Of a stretch of 36,585 nucleotides of DNA, positions 1-7,026 are shown piece after piece; the first letter of the stretch is position 1; every line of letters begins with the position of its first letter. Source of the DNA: Bdellovibrionales bacterium (lineage in GTDB: Bacteria > Bdellovibrionota > UBA1018 > JADZFF01); contig JADZFF010000155.1 in NCBI GenBank assembly GCA_020850015.1, positions 1 through 36,585 of the forward strand, in the 5' to 3' direction. The translations under genes were made by a program, and so were the position numbers. The notes beneath the pieces are model-generated. The model was not told where the DNA came from. It searched no databases and saw nothing but the letters and a program-made list of their open reading frames with translations.

Positions 1-132
1 CCCGGGGACAGTCCGAACGCGCTGGGGCCGTCCCCCTGCTCGGCCATCGAGCTGAGCTGGAGCGAGGGACGGGTCATCCGGTTTCCACGGGTCGACGAGC
101 TGCTCGACTTCCTGAAGAAGGCGGCGTTGTAG
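1..132 (+). CDS. C-terminal end of an unidentified ORF, possibly an IS66-type TnpA accessory protein (partial)
   Basis: The frame is open from the window edge to a TAG at 130-132, giving about 43 residues. The tail has an Ile-Glu-Leu strand, a glycine turn (SEGRVIRF) and a final helix (VDELLDFLKKAAL). This is the pattern seen at the end of IS66 TnpA-like accessory proteins (IxL...G..vrvp....e.L..ll..L). It ends almost exactly where recognisable Avd sequence stops on the other strand (about base 132), which suggests an insertion junction. In GC-rich DNA a short open frame can occur by chance, and no terminal inverted repeat is visible, so the IS66 assignment is tentative. Confidence 0.3.
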   Translation, partial: PGDSPNALGPSPCSAIELSWSEGRVIRFPRVDELLDFLKKAAL

Positions 133-371
133 AGAAGCCGCAAGAGCGCCCACTGGACTTCGATTTCTAGCAGAAGCCGGGTCAAATGACGCCCCTTTTG
201 GATCGCACCGTTGGCGATGACCACGCATTTCAAGAGCTTGATCGAGGATTCGCAGATCTCTTGACCGAGATCATGCTTGATGCTTTTCGGAAATCCTGCG
301 CGCAGGCGATACATCTCGCGTGTGTAGATAAAAACGGCCTGATAAATCGGGAGATGCTGTGTACGCGCCAT
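1..371 (-). CDS. avd: Avd-like four-helix-bundle protein of a diversity-generating retroelement, 3' end apparently replaced
   Basis: The frame starts at ATG 371-369. The first ~80 residues match the Avd/S23-type four-helix bundle family: an MAR..HLPIYQ start, an FPKSIKHDLGQEI segment, an SIKLLKCVVIANGA helix, then HLTRLLLEIEVQWALLRLLYN. In DGRs this family binds the reverse transcriptase and is needed for mutagenic homing. Family members run about 110-125 residues and end with a helix and a GGW motif. Here, after LLYN (near base 132), the frame continues into low-complexity Ser/Arg-rich sequence that resembles no Avd and reaches the window edge without a stop. The gene is therefore probably truncated by an insertion. 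It lies on the same strand just downstream of the variable protein gene, as expected for a DGR. No Shine-Dalgarno is visible because a T-rich terminator tail occupies the space. The RT and template repeat are not in the window. Confidence 0.68.
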   Translation of the reverse strand, partial: MARTQHLPIYQAVFIYTREMYRLRAGFPKSIKHDLGQEICESSIKLLKCVVIANGAIQKGRHLTRLLLEIEVQWALLRLLYNAAFFRKSSSSSTRGNRMTRPSLQLSSMAEQGDGPSAFGLSP

Positions 372-376
372 TTTTC

Positions 377-407
377 AAAAAAAAAATCGAAGCGACCTTC
401 GGTCGCT
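377..407 (-). terminator. Rho-independent terminator between the DGR target gene and avd
   Basis: On the minus strand a 7-bp stem (391-397 paired with 401-407) with a 3-base loop is followed after four bases by ten Ts (386-377). The T tract ends only five bases before the avd ATG, so avd would be expressed by read-through or from another promoter. Confidence 0.7.
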
Positions 408-421
408 CGGGTTCGGATACA

Positions 422-447
422 GGAGCGGGCGCTTAAGCGCCCGCTCC
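422..447. repeat. Perfect GC-rich palindrome downstream of the variable region (candidate DGR hairpin/cruciform)
   Basis: This is a 26-base perfect palindrome with 11-bp arms (422-432 and 437-447) and a TTAA centre, 31 bases past the stop codon of the target gene. No T tract follows on either strand, so it is not an intrinsic terminator. The well-studied Bordetella phage DGR has a hairpin/cruciform just after its variable region that helps mark the target. Position and shape here fit that role, although the distance to the VR is larger. Confidence 0.5.
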
Positions 448-478
448 AATCTTCAAATCACCAAATTTGCGGACCACG

Positions 479-1093
479 CTAGCGGCGCGCCACGCACCGC
501 ACCGCTCCATCGTCGACGTAGTAGCGGTAGTAGTAGTCGATGTAGCCATGACGCCCACCGAAGTCGTAGGCGACATAGGAGACGTCGGGGTGAACCGACG
601 AGGACCAGAAATAGTTGCTGTAAGTCGATCCATTCACGTTTCTCGTCAGATTCGGGAGCACCTGGGGGGTGTAGCCCTCGTAGGTTCCGGAGCGCGCGCC
701 CATGTACTCCCGAAGCCGTACGAAATCCTCGCGCGAGGGCAACTGTCCGCCGCGGTTCTGGCAATACTCCGTTGCTTGATATTGATCCATATAACGAATC
801 GAGCCATTCGCGTTCTTAGCGATGTCGCCCCAGATCATCCCGCTCGGATCGCGCCAGGACTCGCCGAAGTCACGATGAACCGCTGCCACGCGCGTGAACA
901 CCGCTCCCGTTGTCGTGCGACGGGTCTGACCTTGGCCGCTCCCACCGGTTAGCTGCGCGATCTGTTGCTGAAGATCACGTACTTGGCGCTGCAGCTCGTT
1001 GACCTGCTGTTCACACTCCTGCGCTTGGGCCATGGGTGCTCCCGAAATCAAAACCATTCCCAAAGCGGCGGTGATGACTAAAAACGTTTTCAT
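479..1093 (-). CDS. Secreted DUF1566/Lcl-domain (C-type-lectin-fold) protein, likely DGR variable target
   Basis: This 204-residue protein has a cleavable signal peptide ending near AQA-QE (residue ~24). A short coiled-coil segment rich in QQVNELQRQ repeats follows, then a DUF1566/FGE-like C-type-lectin domain from about residue 75. Domain hallmarks include WRDPSGMIWGD, the A..YC..RGGQLPSREDF region, the YFWSSS motif and the terminal GAVRCVARR. The last 30 residues before that terminus are packed with Tyr, Asp, Arg and Val, the usual look of a DGR variable surface. The start is supported by a GAGGAG ribosome site (minus strand, 1102-1107). A 7-bp inverted repeat (1105-1111 with 1126-1132) in the leader partly covers this site. 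It is probably a displayed ligand-binding protein, secreted or periplasmic. DUF1566 proteins also exist outside DGRs; the adjacent avd is what makes the DGR reading likely. Confidence 0.8.
   Translation of the reverse strand: MKTFLVITAALGMVLISGAPMAQAQECEQQVNELQRQVRDLQQQIAQLTGGSGQGQTRRTTTGAVFTRVAAVHRDFGESWRDPSGMIWGDIAKNANGSIRYMDQYQATEYCQNRGGQLPSREDFVRLREYMGARSGTYEGYTPQVLPNLTRNVNGSTYSNYFWSSSVHPDVSYVAYDFGGRHGYIDYYYRYYVDDGAVRCVARR
494..586 (-). other. Candidate DGR variable region (VR)
   Basis: This is the C-terminal coding stretch of the DUF1566 protein. Twelve consecutive codons (512-547) all end in C and encode G,Y,I,D,Y,Y,Y,R,Y,Y,V,D. Each can be produced from AAC by changing only the two adenines, the signature of adenine-specific mutagenic homing. 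C-ending codons are also common in this GC-rich genome, so the template repeat would have to be found to prove it. Confidence 0.5.
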
Positions 1094-1383
1094 GGGTCAC
1101 TCTCCTCAGGTCGACAAAAATAGTTACCTGAGTAAATGCGATATCCATGCCGCAATGGTGCGCAGAGTTAAATTGGCGATGCTACTGTAATTATTGTTTT
1201 TTTTCCGCTCTGAAAAAGTCTGGTGTCTAAGGATTCGACATTCGTCCACGCGATGGCTGTGAACGTGATTTCAATCTACCAAAAATGAGAGTGCCGATAC
1301 TCCCGCGCCATCCGGTCCGGCATGTCCCGAATTGAGTCTTCTCGATTTCCCGGCACGGCAACGTTGCGCCTCCGAGTTGTGCG
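1094..1383. other. Intergenic region between the divergent DGR target gene and toxin-antitoxin-like pair
   Basis: This is comparatively AT-rich and holds the leader of the minus-strand DUF1566 gene with its small inverted repeat (1105-1111/1126-1132). A short poly-T run lies near 1196-1205. No convincing gene or RNA is seen. Confidence 0.5.
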
Positions 1384-1413
1384 TTGACAAATATGTCACA
1401 CCTGTGCGATCAT
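1384..1413 (+). promoter_or_regulatory. Sigma-70-type promoter predicted to give a leaderless transcript
   Basis: A perfect TTGACA (1384-1389) is followed after 18 bases by GATCAT (1408-1413, 4 of 6 matches to TATAAT). Transcription would begin around 1419-1420, at the ATG at 1419 itself. Confidence 0.5.
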
Positions 1414-1418
1414 GAACT

Positions 1419-1724
1419 ATGGACTGCCCGCGCTGCCAAGGGCCGCATAGGACATATCCCGCGACGCTCACGGTAAACGGCAGGGCGATCACTCAGGTCG
1501 AGATCTGCCCCTACTACGAAAAGCACGAGGGTATTACTGACGAGACCGTCCTCGCCTTGGTGGTCAGGCTCAGCGGACGGTACTTCAATGAAAACGGACG
1601 TCAGGACGACTACGCTTATTTCGCCACGGAGCTGGCGCGGTCGGACAAGCTGTACCGCTTGGTCTGGCTGTTCAAGGACGACGCGCTCTATCTGGGAGTC
1701 GTAAACTGTTTTCGGAGGGATTGA
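1419..1724 (+). CDS. Small protein in toxin position of a TA-like pair
   Basis: This is a 101-residue protein with an N-terminal CPRC pair and a later ICPYY. Its compact C-terminal half reads ITDETVLALVV...KLYRLVWLFKDDALYLGVVNCFRR. The alternating hydrophobic strands near the C-terminus and the basic end resemble small RelE/HigB-like toxins, but I do not recognise the exact family. The stop overlaps the leader of an HTH gene starting two bases later, the toxin-first order typical of HigBA-like modules. No ribosome site precedes the ATG, and the promoter position predicts a leaderless mRNA. It could instead be a non-toxic partner of the HTH protein; the four cysteines (counting CPRC and the two later Cys) would then suggest metal binding. 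Confidence 0.6.
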   Translation: MDCPRCQGPHRTYPATLTVNGRAITQVEICPYYEKHEGITDETVLALVVRLSGRYFNENGRQDDYAYFATELARSDKLYRLVWLFKDDALYLGVVNCFRRD

Positions 1725-1726
1725 AT

Positions 1727-2077
1727 ATGGCCAAGTCGATGATCGCGAAATCCAGAATGCCGAAGTCCCGCGAACACGGGGACATCATCAACCGACTGAG
1801 TGCGCCCGATTTTGAGGCGGCGCGTGTCCCATCCGAGAGCGCCCCGCTCGCCGAACGTACGAAGGACCGCCTGGCGCAGGCGATCGTGCAGTACATGGTT
1901 GAGCACGGGCTGAATCAGAGCCAGATGGCGGACCAGCTTGGAGAGGACCGGTCGCTCATCAACAAAGTCGCGCGCGGGCGGCTGGAGTCGATCACGATCG
2001 ATCGCCTCACCGGATGGGTCGAACGGCTCTATCCGCGCGCGGAGCTCCGGCTGATGAATGGCGGCAGCGGCCGGTGA
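1727..2077 (+). CDS. XRE-family HTH protein, probable antitoxin
   Basis: This 116-residue protein has a helix-turn-helix from about residue 60. RTKDRLAQAIVQYMVEHGLNQ leads into SQMADQLGEDRSLINKVARGR, followed by an ITIDRLTGWVERL helix. This layout is typical of HTH_37/HigA-like antitoxins that repress their own operon and neutralise the upstream toxin. The ATG at 1727 is preferred to the TTG at 1721 because GGAGGG (1715-1720) sits at ideal spacing. The Lys/Arg-rich, Pro-containing N-terminal arm could carry the toxin-binding segment. The gene is translationally close-coupled to the preceding one. Confidence 0.7.
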   Translation: MAKSMIAKSRMPKSREHGDIINRLSAPDFEAARVPSESAPLAERTKDRLAQAIVQYMVEHGLNQSQMADQLGEDRSLINKVARGRLESITIDRLTGWVERLYPRAELRLMNGGSGR

Positions 2078-2121
2078 GCGGTTGGCGTAAATCCGTACAG
2101 AAAGCACGAGGAGAATTCCGG

Positions 2122-2409
2122 CTATGTCCGCTTCTTCGGCGCCGCCGCACGGATAATCCGTGCCCAATCCGCCTCCGACAGCCCAGGAACACGGAATCTC
2201 CTCCGCCGCAGAGCCTGAAAGTAGTTCTGAACGGCCTCTTCCGTCCGGCCATATCTATGGGCGAGTTCTCGCCTCGACAGCCCCTCGATCCAGCGCAGTT
2301 TTGCCAGCTCCGCGAGATCAACCCTGGGGTCGCGCCACTGAATCGGGTACGCCGTGTACCAGCCCAGCGGTTCTCCTACCTTGGAGCCGCGGGCACCACT
2401 CAAGCGCAT
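2122..2409 (-). CDS. Small HTH protein of unknown role
   Basis: This protein is about 95 residues. Its centre, AELAKLRWIEGLSRRELA followed by HRYGRTEEAVQNYFQALRRR, is a homeodomain-like or sigma-region-4-like helix-turn-helix, with a basic tail ending APKKRT. The frame is open upstream to 2568, but a longer start would overlap the plus-strand membrane protein at 2545. I therefore favour Met at 2409; Met at 2431 is an alternative. No strong ribosome site precedes either. It is convergent with the TA-like pair and may be part of the same accessory island. Residues after the HTH (SEADWARIIRAA) form another short helix. Confidence 0.5.
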   Translation of the reverse strand: MRLSGARGSKVGEPLGWYTAYPIQWRDPRVDLAELAKLRWIEGLSRRELAHRYGRTEEAVQNYFQALRRRRFRVPGLSEADWARIIRAAAPKKRT

Positions 2410-2544
2410 GGTGGCCGACCAAGCCATCATGATCAGCGACCTGAAGTGGGTGAACTCAAAAAACCGGTAAGGCCCGCGCAGAAGCGACGGATGGTGGCGC
2501 AGCTCAGTTGACGATCGGCCAGCTACACCGCTAGCTTTGACGGC

Positions 2545-2931
2545 ATGATCGGAATCTGGCAGGCCCACTCAAAAGAGTTCTTGCTCGTAATTTCAGCGCT
2601 TATTCTAGTATTTGCCGGCCCAATGTTCGTGTGTCCACTTGCGTGGGCTCGAGCGCTACGTTGGCGTATCCCGGCAGACACTGATCTTGCGATCTATTTT
2701 GGTCGATGTCTTGGCGGAGTAGTAACCGTTCTTGGGTGTATGGGGTTTGCAGCCGCCTATCGGGCCGAAGTACAGCCCTTTTATTTCCTAATCATGCTCA
2801 CTGCGGTTGGAGTGAATGTTTTCATCCACATCTGGGGAGCAATTCAGAAGATCCAACCTGTCACAGAGACCGTCGAAATCGCTGTCTGGGTCTTGTTGTT
2901 TATGCTTGGGCTTGCGTTCTATCCAAATTGA
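2545..2931 (+). CDS. Four-helix small integral membrane protein, unknown function
   Basis: This 128-residue protein has four predicted membrane helices at about residues 12-33, 50-70, 79-97 and 107-125, joined by short loops. The first loop is basic (ARALRWR), implying a cytoplasmic side. There is no signal peptide and no recognised catalytic motif. Base composition is clearly less GC-rich than the neighbours, in line with horizontal arrival along with the TA/DGR stretch. It is convergent with the GIDE-like gene and separated from it by about 80 bases holding no obvious feature. Confidence 0.6.
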   Translation: MIGIWQAHSKEFLLVISALILVFAGPMFVCPLAWARALRWRIPADTDLAIYFGRCLGGVVTVLGCMGFAAAYRAEVQPFYFLIMLTAVGVNVFIHIWGAIQKIQPVTETVEIAVWVLLFMLGLAFYPN

Positions 2932-3010
2932 ACCCATTGACTGCGATTACCGCTTGGCGGGTTCGGAGAATCGCCTCCATCACATGCCCGTGAAACCTCG
3001 TTCAGGCTCC

Positions 3011-4057
3011 TCAGGCCATGCCAAGCTCGTTCGCCAGGAGCGCGGCGCCCGCGGCCGCCATGACCGCCCCTGCGACCACCTTGAGCCCGCCCCAGCGCAG
3101 ACGCCGGATCAGGTGCTCCTCATGGCAATCCGAGAGAACGAGCGGCACGCCGGGAGCAGCAACCAGCACTCCGTGAATTTGGGGAAGGCCTACGGCCGGG
3201 GGGCCCGAGAGGGCCTGGACCGCCGGATGCGCAGGAGGTCCGGAAACCGCAGGCGGTACGGTCCGGCGGGCACCCCCACCGCCTCCGCGTCCTCCTCCGC
3301 CCGATGCGGCCTGCCGCATCCAGACCACGGCCCCCGCCGACATGACCTCCTCGGCCTCGGCTTCGGAAACCGTCCCGTTGCGATCGCGGTCGAGCATCCC
3401 GACCCGATGCGCGGCCGAGGTCATCAGCAGTTTCACCTTGGACCAGAACTGCTCCGCCCCCTCCGCGGGCCGGGCGGTGAGCCGGGCCTGAGGCGTGCTG
3501 AAGCTCCCGTGCGCATGCACCGGAGCGCCGGCAAGGATTCGGCGTTCCACGAACCGAAGCGTCGGCCCGAAAAGCCCGGGCTCGGTGGACTGAAGTCCCG
3601 CGGCCCGAAAGTAGCGCTCCCGCGCCTCGGCTGAAGCTTCCTTCCAGGGAGTCTCGCGCGCACGCAGGGACGCCCCGAGGTCAGTGGGGGCGGGCGCCAC
3701 GAGCGCCGCTCCGGACTCGTCCACGAGCAGGAAAGGCACCGCGTGAACCTCGCGGTGGAAAGTGCTCCAGCGCCTCCGGCCTCTCCCCGAGCTGATCCGG
3801 CGCTGGAGCTCAAGCGCTCGGCACACGGCACGGCGGCCATCGGCGCAGAGCGCGAGCAGCGCCCCCTGCGCGGGCCAGGCATACCCTTCCATCTCCACGC
3901 TCCCCTGGGGCGCGGTGGCCGCGCGCGCGCGGACCGTGTCCTGGGCCTTTCTTGCCCGGAAGGTGTCGCGGAAGCCGTTCGCCATGAGGCCCACGCCGAA
4001 AACGATCAGCCCGACGCCAAGCTCCAACCCCACATCCTCGTTCCGCGTGAGCGCCAC
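3011..4057 (-). CDS. GIDE-domain-like membrane protein with an EF-hand insert
   Basis: This 348-residue protein has a membrane helix near the N-terminus (about 11-28) and another at the C-terminus (about 322-345). The region 48-190 fits the GIDE domain first named in a mitochondrial E3 ligase and common in bacteria: GSVEMEGYAWPA, an ALLALCADGRRAVCRA stretch and VPFLLVDESGAALV. There is no RING finger, so ubiquitin ligase activity is not implied. Residues 223-234 (DRDRNGTVSEAE) form a canonical 12-residue EF-hand loop with Asp, Asp, Asn, Thr, Ser and Glu at the calcium positions. A Gly-rich linker follows. It begins four bases after lemA and is presumably co-transcribed with it; LemA/GIDE neighbours are common in bacteria. 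Confidence 0.65.
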   Translation of the reverse strand: MALTRNEDVGLELGVGLIVFGVGLMANGFRDTFRARKAQDTVRARAATAPQGSVEMEGYAWPAQGALLALCADGRRAVCRALELQRRISSGRGRRRWSTFHREVHAVPFLLVDESGAALVAPAPTDLGASLRARETPWKEASAEARERYFRAAGLQSTEPGLFGPTLRFVERRILAGAPVHAHGSFSTPQARLTARPAEGAEQFWSKVKLLMTSAAHRVGMLDRDRNGTVSEAEAEEVMSAGAVVWMRQAASGGGGRGGGGGARRTVPPAVSGPPAHPAVQALSGPPAVGLPQIHGVLVAAPGVPLVLSDCHEEHLIRRLRWGGLKVVAGAVMAAAGAALLANELGMA

Positions 4058-4061
4058 TCTC

Positions 4062-4640
4062 TCACCCCGCGAGCTTGAGATCGAGCGAGGGCCGGGACTT
4101 CTCGCTCTCGGCGACAGTGAAATTCGGCAGCTTCTGGTAGCCCAGAATCCGGGCCAGGATCGCGTCCGGCAGCTGCTCGATGCGCGTGTTCAGGTTCGTG
4201 ACCGTCTCGTTGTACATCTCGCGCCGATCCGAGAGCGAGTCCTCGAGTGCCGAGATCCTGCCTTGAAGCTGCGCGAACTGCGCGCTCGAGCGAAGATCCG
4301 GGTAGCCCTCCCCGATCGCGAGCACCCCGCGGAGCGCCAGGCTCAGCTCGCCCGATGCCTGCACCTTTTCGGCGATCCCCGTGGCGGCACCGTAGTGCTT
4401 GCGCGCCTCGACGAGGCTCCGTATCACGCTCTGCTCGTAGCCCACGAACTGCTGGAGCACCTGCACAAGCTGCGGAATCTCGTCGAAACGCTGCTTCAGG
4501 ATGACGTCGATGTTGGCCCAGGACCGCTCCACCTGCTGCCTCAGGCTCACAAGCCCGTTGTAGATCGCGACAGCCCAGGCGCAGGCAGCGAAAAAGATCA
4601 GCGCGCCAAACACGATCATGCCCACGCCCATGGTTGCCAT
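4062..4640 (-). CDS. lemA: LemA family protein
   Basis: This 192-residue protein has an N-terminal membrane helix (about 5-27) followed by the long helical LemA domain. Signature stretches are SLRQQVERSWANIDVILKQR, FDEIPQLVQVLQQFVGYEQS and the closing YNETVTNLNTRIEQLPD...ILGY segment. LemA proteins are inner-membrane proteins with a long exported helical domain; their biochemical role is not settled. The start is supported by AAGGGGA about eight bases upstream. It is first gene of a two-gene minus-strand operon with the GIDE-like protein. Confidence 0.92.
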   Translation of the reverse strand: MATMGVGMIVFGALIFFAACAWAVAIYNGLVSLRQQVERSWANIDVILKQRFDEIPQLVQVLQQFVGYEQSVIRSLVEARKHYGAATGIAEKVQASGELSLALRGVLAIGEGYPDLRSSAQFAQLQGRISALEDSLSDRREMYNETVTNLNTRIEQLPDAILARILGYQKLPNFTVAESEKSRPSLDLKLAG

Positions 4641-4722
4641 TGGGAATCCCCTTCCCTCGGCGGATCGGATCAGATCGTCAAATTCCTTACAGGCTTAACA
4701 TTCCGGGTGGCCACCGGGGTCA

Positions 4723-4875
4723 TCAGGATACGGTAGATCCTCCGATACGCGAGGAGGCGTTGAACTGGTAGCCCACCTCGGTGCCGATCAGGTGGTTGAT
4801 GATGGCGTCGCGGTTCGTGAAGTACGGGTAGGGCGGGGCCTGACCGCTTGAATTCGACTCGGGTTCGGGCGACAC
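4723..4875 (-). pseudogene. Possible remnant of a larger coding sequence
   Basis: The minus-strand frame from GTG 4875 to TGA 4725-4723 encodes 50 residues with protein-like composition, including YPYFTNRDAIINHLIGTEVG and YQFNASSRIGGS. That is reminiscent of an outer-membrane strand pair. It starts just before the plus-strand TSUP gene and lies between lemA and that gene. It may be the 3' relic of an older gene, or simply an open frame. The rest of 4641-4884 shows only the lemA ribosome site. Confidence 0.22.
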
Positions 4876-4884
4876 CTGGGATGG

Positions 4885-5655
4885 ATGGCTGCACTCACGC
4901 CCGAAACCGGTCTAGCGCTTTTTTTTACCGGAGGCGCCGCCGGGTTCATCGACTCGATCGCCGGTGGTGGCGGTCTGATCACCCTTCCCGCGCTCAGCAT
5001 CGCGCTCGAGCCCGGAGTGACCGCCATCGCCACGAACAAGATCAACGGCGCGGTGGCGGCCGGGGTAGCCATGGCCGTCTATTTCATGAACCGCTCGCCG
5101 GGCTGGCGCAAGGGGATCCCCTACGCGCTGGCCGTAGGCGCGGGCTCGATCCTGGGCAGTCTCTGCACGCCGCTCGTTCCCCGTGAGTGGCTCCGCGTCT
5201 TCATGATCCTGGCGCTTCCGCCTCTCCTGATGATGGTCTGGAACAAGGATCGCTGGGTGAAGTTCGCGCAGTCGCACCCCCCCGAGGGGCGCCTGAAGAA
5301 ACGCTTCTGGGCGGCAGCGACACTCGTGGGGTTCTACGATGGGGCCTTCGGCCCGGGCGGCGGCACTTTCATGCTGCTCGTTCCGGTGGCGATCGGGGGC
5401 TTTCCGCTGGCGTTGGCGCTGCTCGTCTCGAAGATGGCCAATACGGCGAGCGCGTCTTTTTCGCTCGTGAGCTACGCCGCCCAAGGGCACGTGCACTGGG
5501 CGCAGGGCGCGGTCATGGCCTCGGGCATGGCCATCGGGGCCTTCGGCGGGGCTCGTCTCGCCACCAAACACGCCGCCCGCATGGTGCGGCCCGCGCTGCT
5601 GGTGGCGCTCCTGCTCCTGATGGTGAAGCTGATCTCGGAATCCTTCGGAGCCTGA
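4885..5655 (+). CDS. TSUP (TauE/SafE-type) membrane permease
   Basis: This 256-residue protein has about eight membrane helices and two-fold family symmetry. It has the family's glycine-rich N-terminal motif (GAAGFIDSIAGGGGLITLP), a second GFYDGAFGPGGGTFM motif opening the second half, and the ATNKINGAVAAGVA helix. TSUP carriers move sulfite, sulfonates, sulfoacetate and similar anions across the inner membrane; the substrate here cannot be told. ATG 4885 is chosen because it gives the canonical short N-terminus; a ribosome site is weak. It is convergent with the RCC1 gene (six bases between stops). Confidence 0.9.
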   Translation: MAALTPETGLALFFTGGAAGFIDSIAGGGGLITLPALSIALEPGVTAIATNKINGAVAAGVAMAVYFMNRSPGWRKGIPYALAVGAGSILGSLCTPLVPREWLRVFMILALPPLLMMVWNKDRWVKFAQSHPPEGRLKKRFWAAATLVGFYDGAFGPGGGTFMLLVPVAIGGFPLALALLVSKMANTASASFSLVSYAAQGHVHWAQGAVMASGMAIGAFGGARLATKHAARMVRPALLVALLLLMVKLISESFGA

Positions 5656-5661
5656 AACGGC

Positions 5662-7026
5662 TCAGTACTTCTTCACCTGTACGGCAGAGACGCTTGCCGG
5701 AGTCACTGTCGGGTTGCCCAGCTGACCGTAGCCGTTGCTGCCCCAGCATTGCGCGCCGCCTGAAACCGGAGCGCAGCCAAAGGCGTCGCCCAGCGCGGCT
5801 TCCGTGGGCTGAGCCGAGAGGCCCGCCACCGCCACCGGCGTGCTCTCCACATACGAAGGAGTTTCCGCGCTCTGATGCACGCCCCAGCACCTCAGGGTGC
5901 CGCCGAGCTTTCCGCAGATTCGGTTCGAACCGGCGTAGATGCCCGTGACCACCGCATCCTCGCCCAGCACGGCCACCGGGGTGACCGCATAGGGTTCGTT
6001 CGTCGCGCCGAGCAGGAGGGATTGATTGTTTCTTCCCCAACACACCACTTCCAGCCCATTTTTGATGGCGCAGCCGGTTTCGCCCGTGATGGCGAGCGCC
6101 GTGTAGTAGTTCTGGTATGCGCCCGAGTTCCCCACCTTCACCGCCTTGTTGGAGGACATGAGACCGGGCGGGTCCACTCCGAGCTGGCCATAGGCGTTGG
6201 AGCCAGCGCAATACACCGAGTTCGTGGCCCGCACGCAGGTCACGTTCCCCTTGGCCTGAACCTCGACGATGCTGAAGATGGTTCCGTTCGCCGTCTGAAA
6301 GCGCAGGCTCGAGCTCGGAGTCGCCGCGGTGGCCGAGGTCAAGCCCAGGCCCAGCTGGCCCTGGTTGTTCCTGCCCCAGCAAACCACACGCTGGTTCGAA
6401 AGCAGCGCGCAGGAATGGTAGGAGCCCGCGCTCACTGAGGTGGCCGTGGTGATGTTGAGCGTGGGAGCGGGGGTTGAGGTGCCACCCGGCACGCCCGTTC
6501 CGAGCTGCCCGTAGGTGTTGTCGCCCCAGCAGTAAACCACGCCGCCGCTCACGGCGCAGCTGTGGCTCTGGCCCGCCGCTACGGATGTCACGCCGACGAG
6601 GCTCGGTACGGGCGATGCCGCCTGACCGCCCTCGGGCGGCGCCGCGGGGCCGAGCTGCCCGTGGGAGTTCCCTCCCCAACAGAAGACAGTGCCACCGCTG
6701 ATGGCGCAGGCGTGGTTCGCCCCCGCGGCGATTTTCGTCACGCTTCCCAGGTTTTGAAGCACAACGGGCGGATCCTCGGGATCGGGATCCGGATCCGGGT
6801 CGGGATCATCATCCGATGGTTCCACGCAGAAGCCGTCCTCGTCGTAGATGCCCGAGGGGCAGGGATCCACCGCGCCGCCGCCCTGATCGTATTCGGCAAG
6901 GGCCGCGCTCTCGTCCGTCACTCGCGAGGAAGTTCCGTCGCATCCCAGATTCACCAGCACGGAGGCTGCTAGCGTGACGACGGTGAGTAGGGTCTGCATC
7001 CTGCGGTCCATAGTAGTGTCGCTCAT
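5662..7026 (-). CDS. RCC1-repeat lipoprotein, predicted seven-bladed propeller
   Basis: The protein is about 454 residues. A lipoprotein signal ends at VLVNLGC, followed by an acidic, low-complexity Asp-Pro spacer (five DP units, about 6776-6820) that probably lifts the domain off the membrane. Seven RCC1/BNR-like repeats follow, each with a buried Cys and a CWG.N..GQLG turn, for example VFCWGGNSHGQLG and VYCWGDNTYGQLG. Seven repeats match the seven-bladed RCC1 propeller. The paired Cys in each repeat suggest disulfides and an exported location. Met at 7026 is chosen because GGAGCGAG precedes it; the upstream extension has no signal-like sequence. Secreted RCC1 lipoproteins are frequent in myxobacteria-like genomes; their ligands are unknown. 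Confidence 0.85.
   Translation of the reverse strand: MSDTTMDRRMQTLLTVVTLAASVLVNLGCDGTSSRVTDESAALAEYDQGGGAVDPCPSGIYDEDGFCVEPSDDDPDPDPDPDPEDPPVVLQNLGSVTKIAAGANHACAISGGTVFCWGGNSHGQLGPAAPPEGGQAASPVPSLVGVTSVAAGQSHSCAVSGGVVYCWGDNTYGQLGTGVPGGTSTPAPTLNITTATSVSAGSYHSCALLSNQRVVCWGRNNQGQLGLGLTSATAATPSSSLRFQTANGTIFSIVEVQAKGNVTCVRATNSVYCAGSNAYGQLGVDPPGLMSSNKAVKVGNSGAYQNYYTALAITGETGCAIKNGLEVVCWGRNNQSLLLGATNEPYAVTPVAVLGEDAVVTGIYAGSNRICGKLGGTLRCWGVHQSAETPSYVESTPVAVAGLSAQPTEAALGDAFGCAPVSGGAQCWGSNGYGQLGNPTVTPASVSAVQVKKY

Noticed and set aside
1-1093. Template repeat of the DGR within the window
   Set aside because: No second near-copy of 494-586 was found by eye on either strand. It must be left of base 1 or absent.
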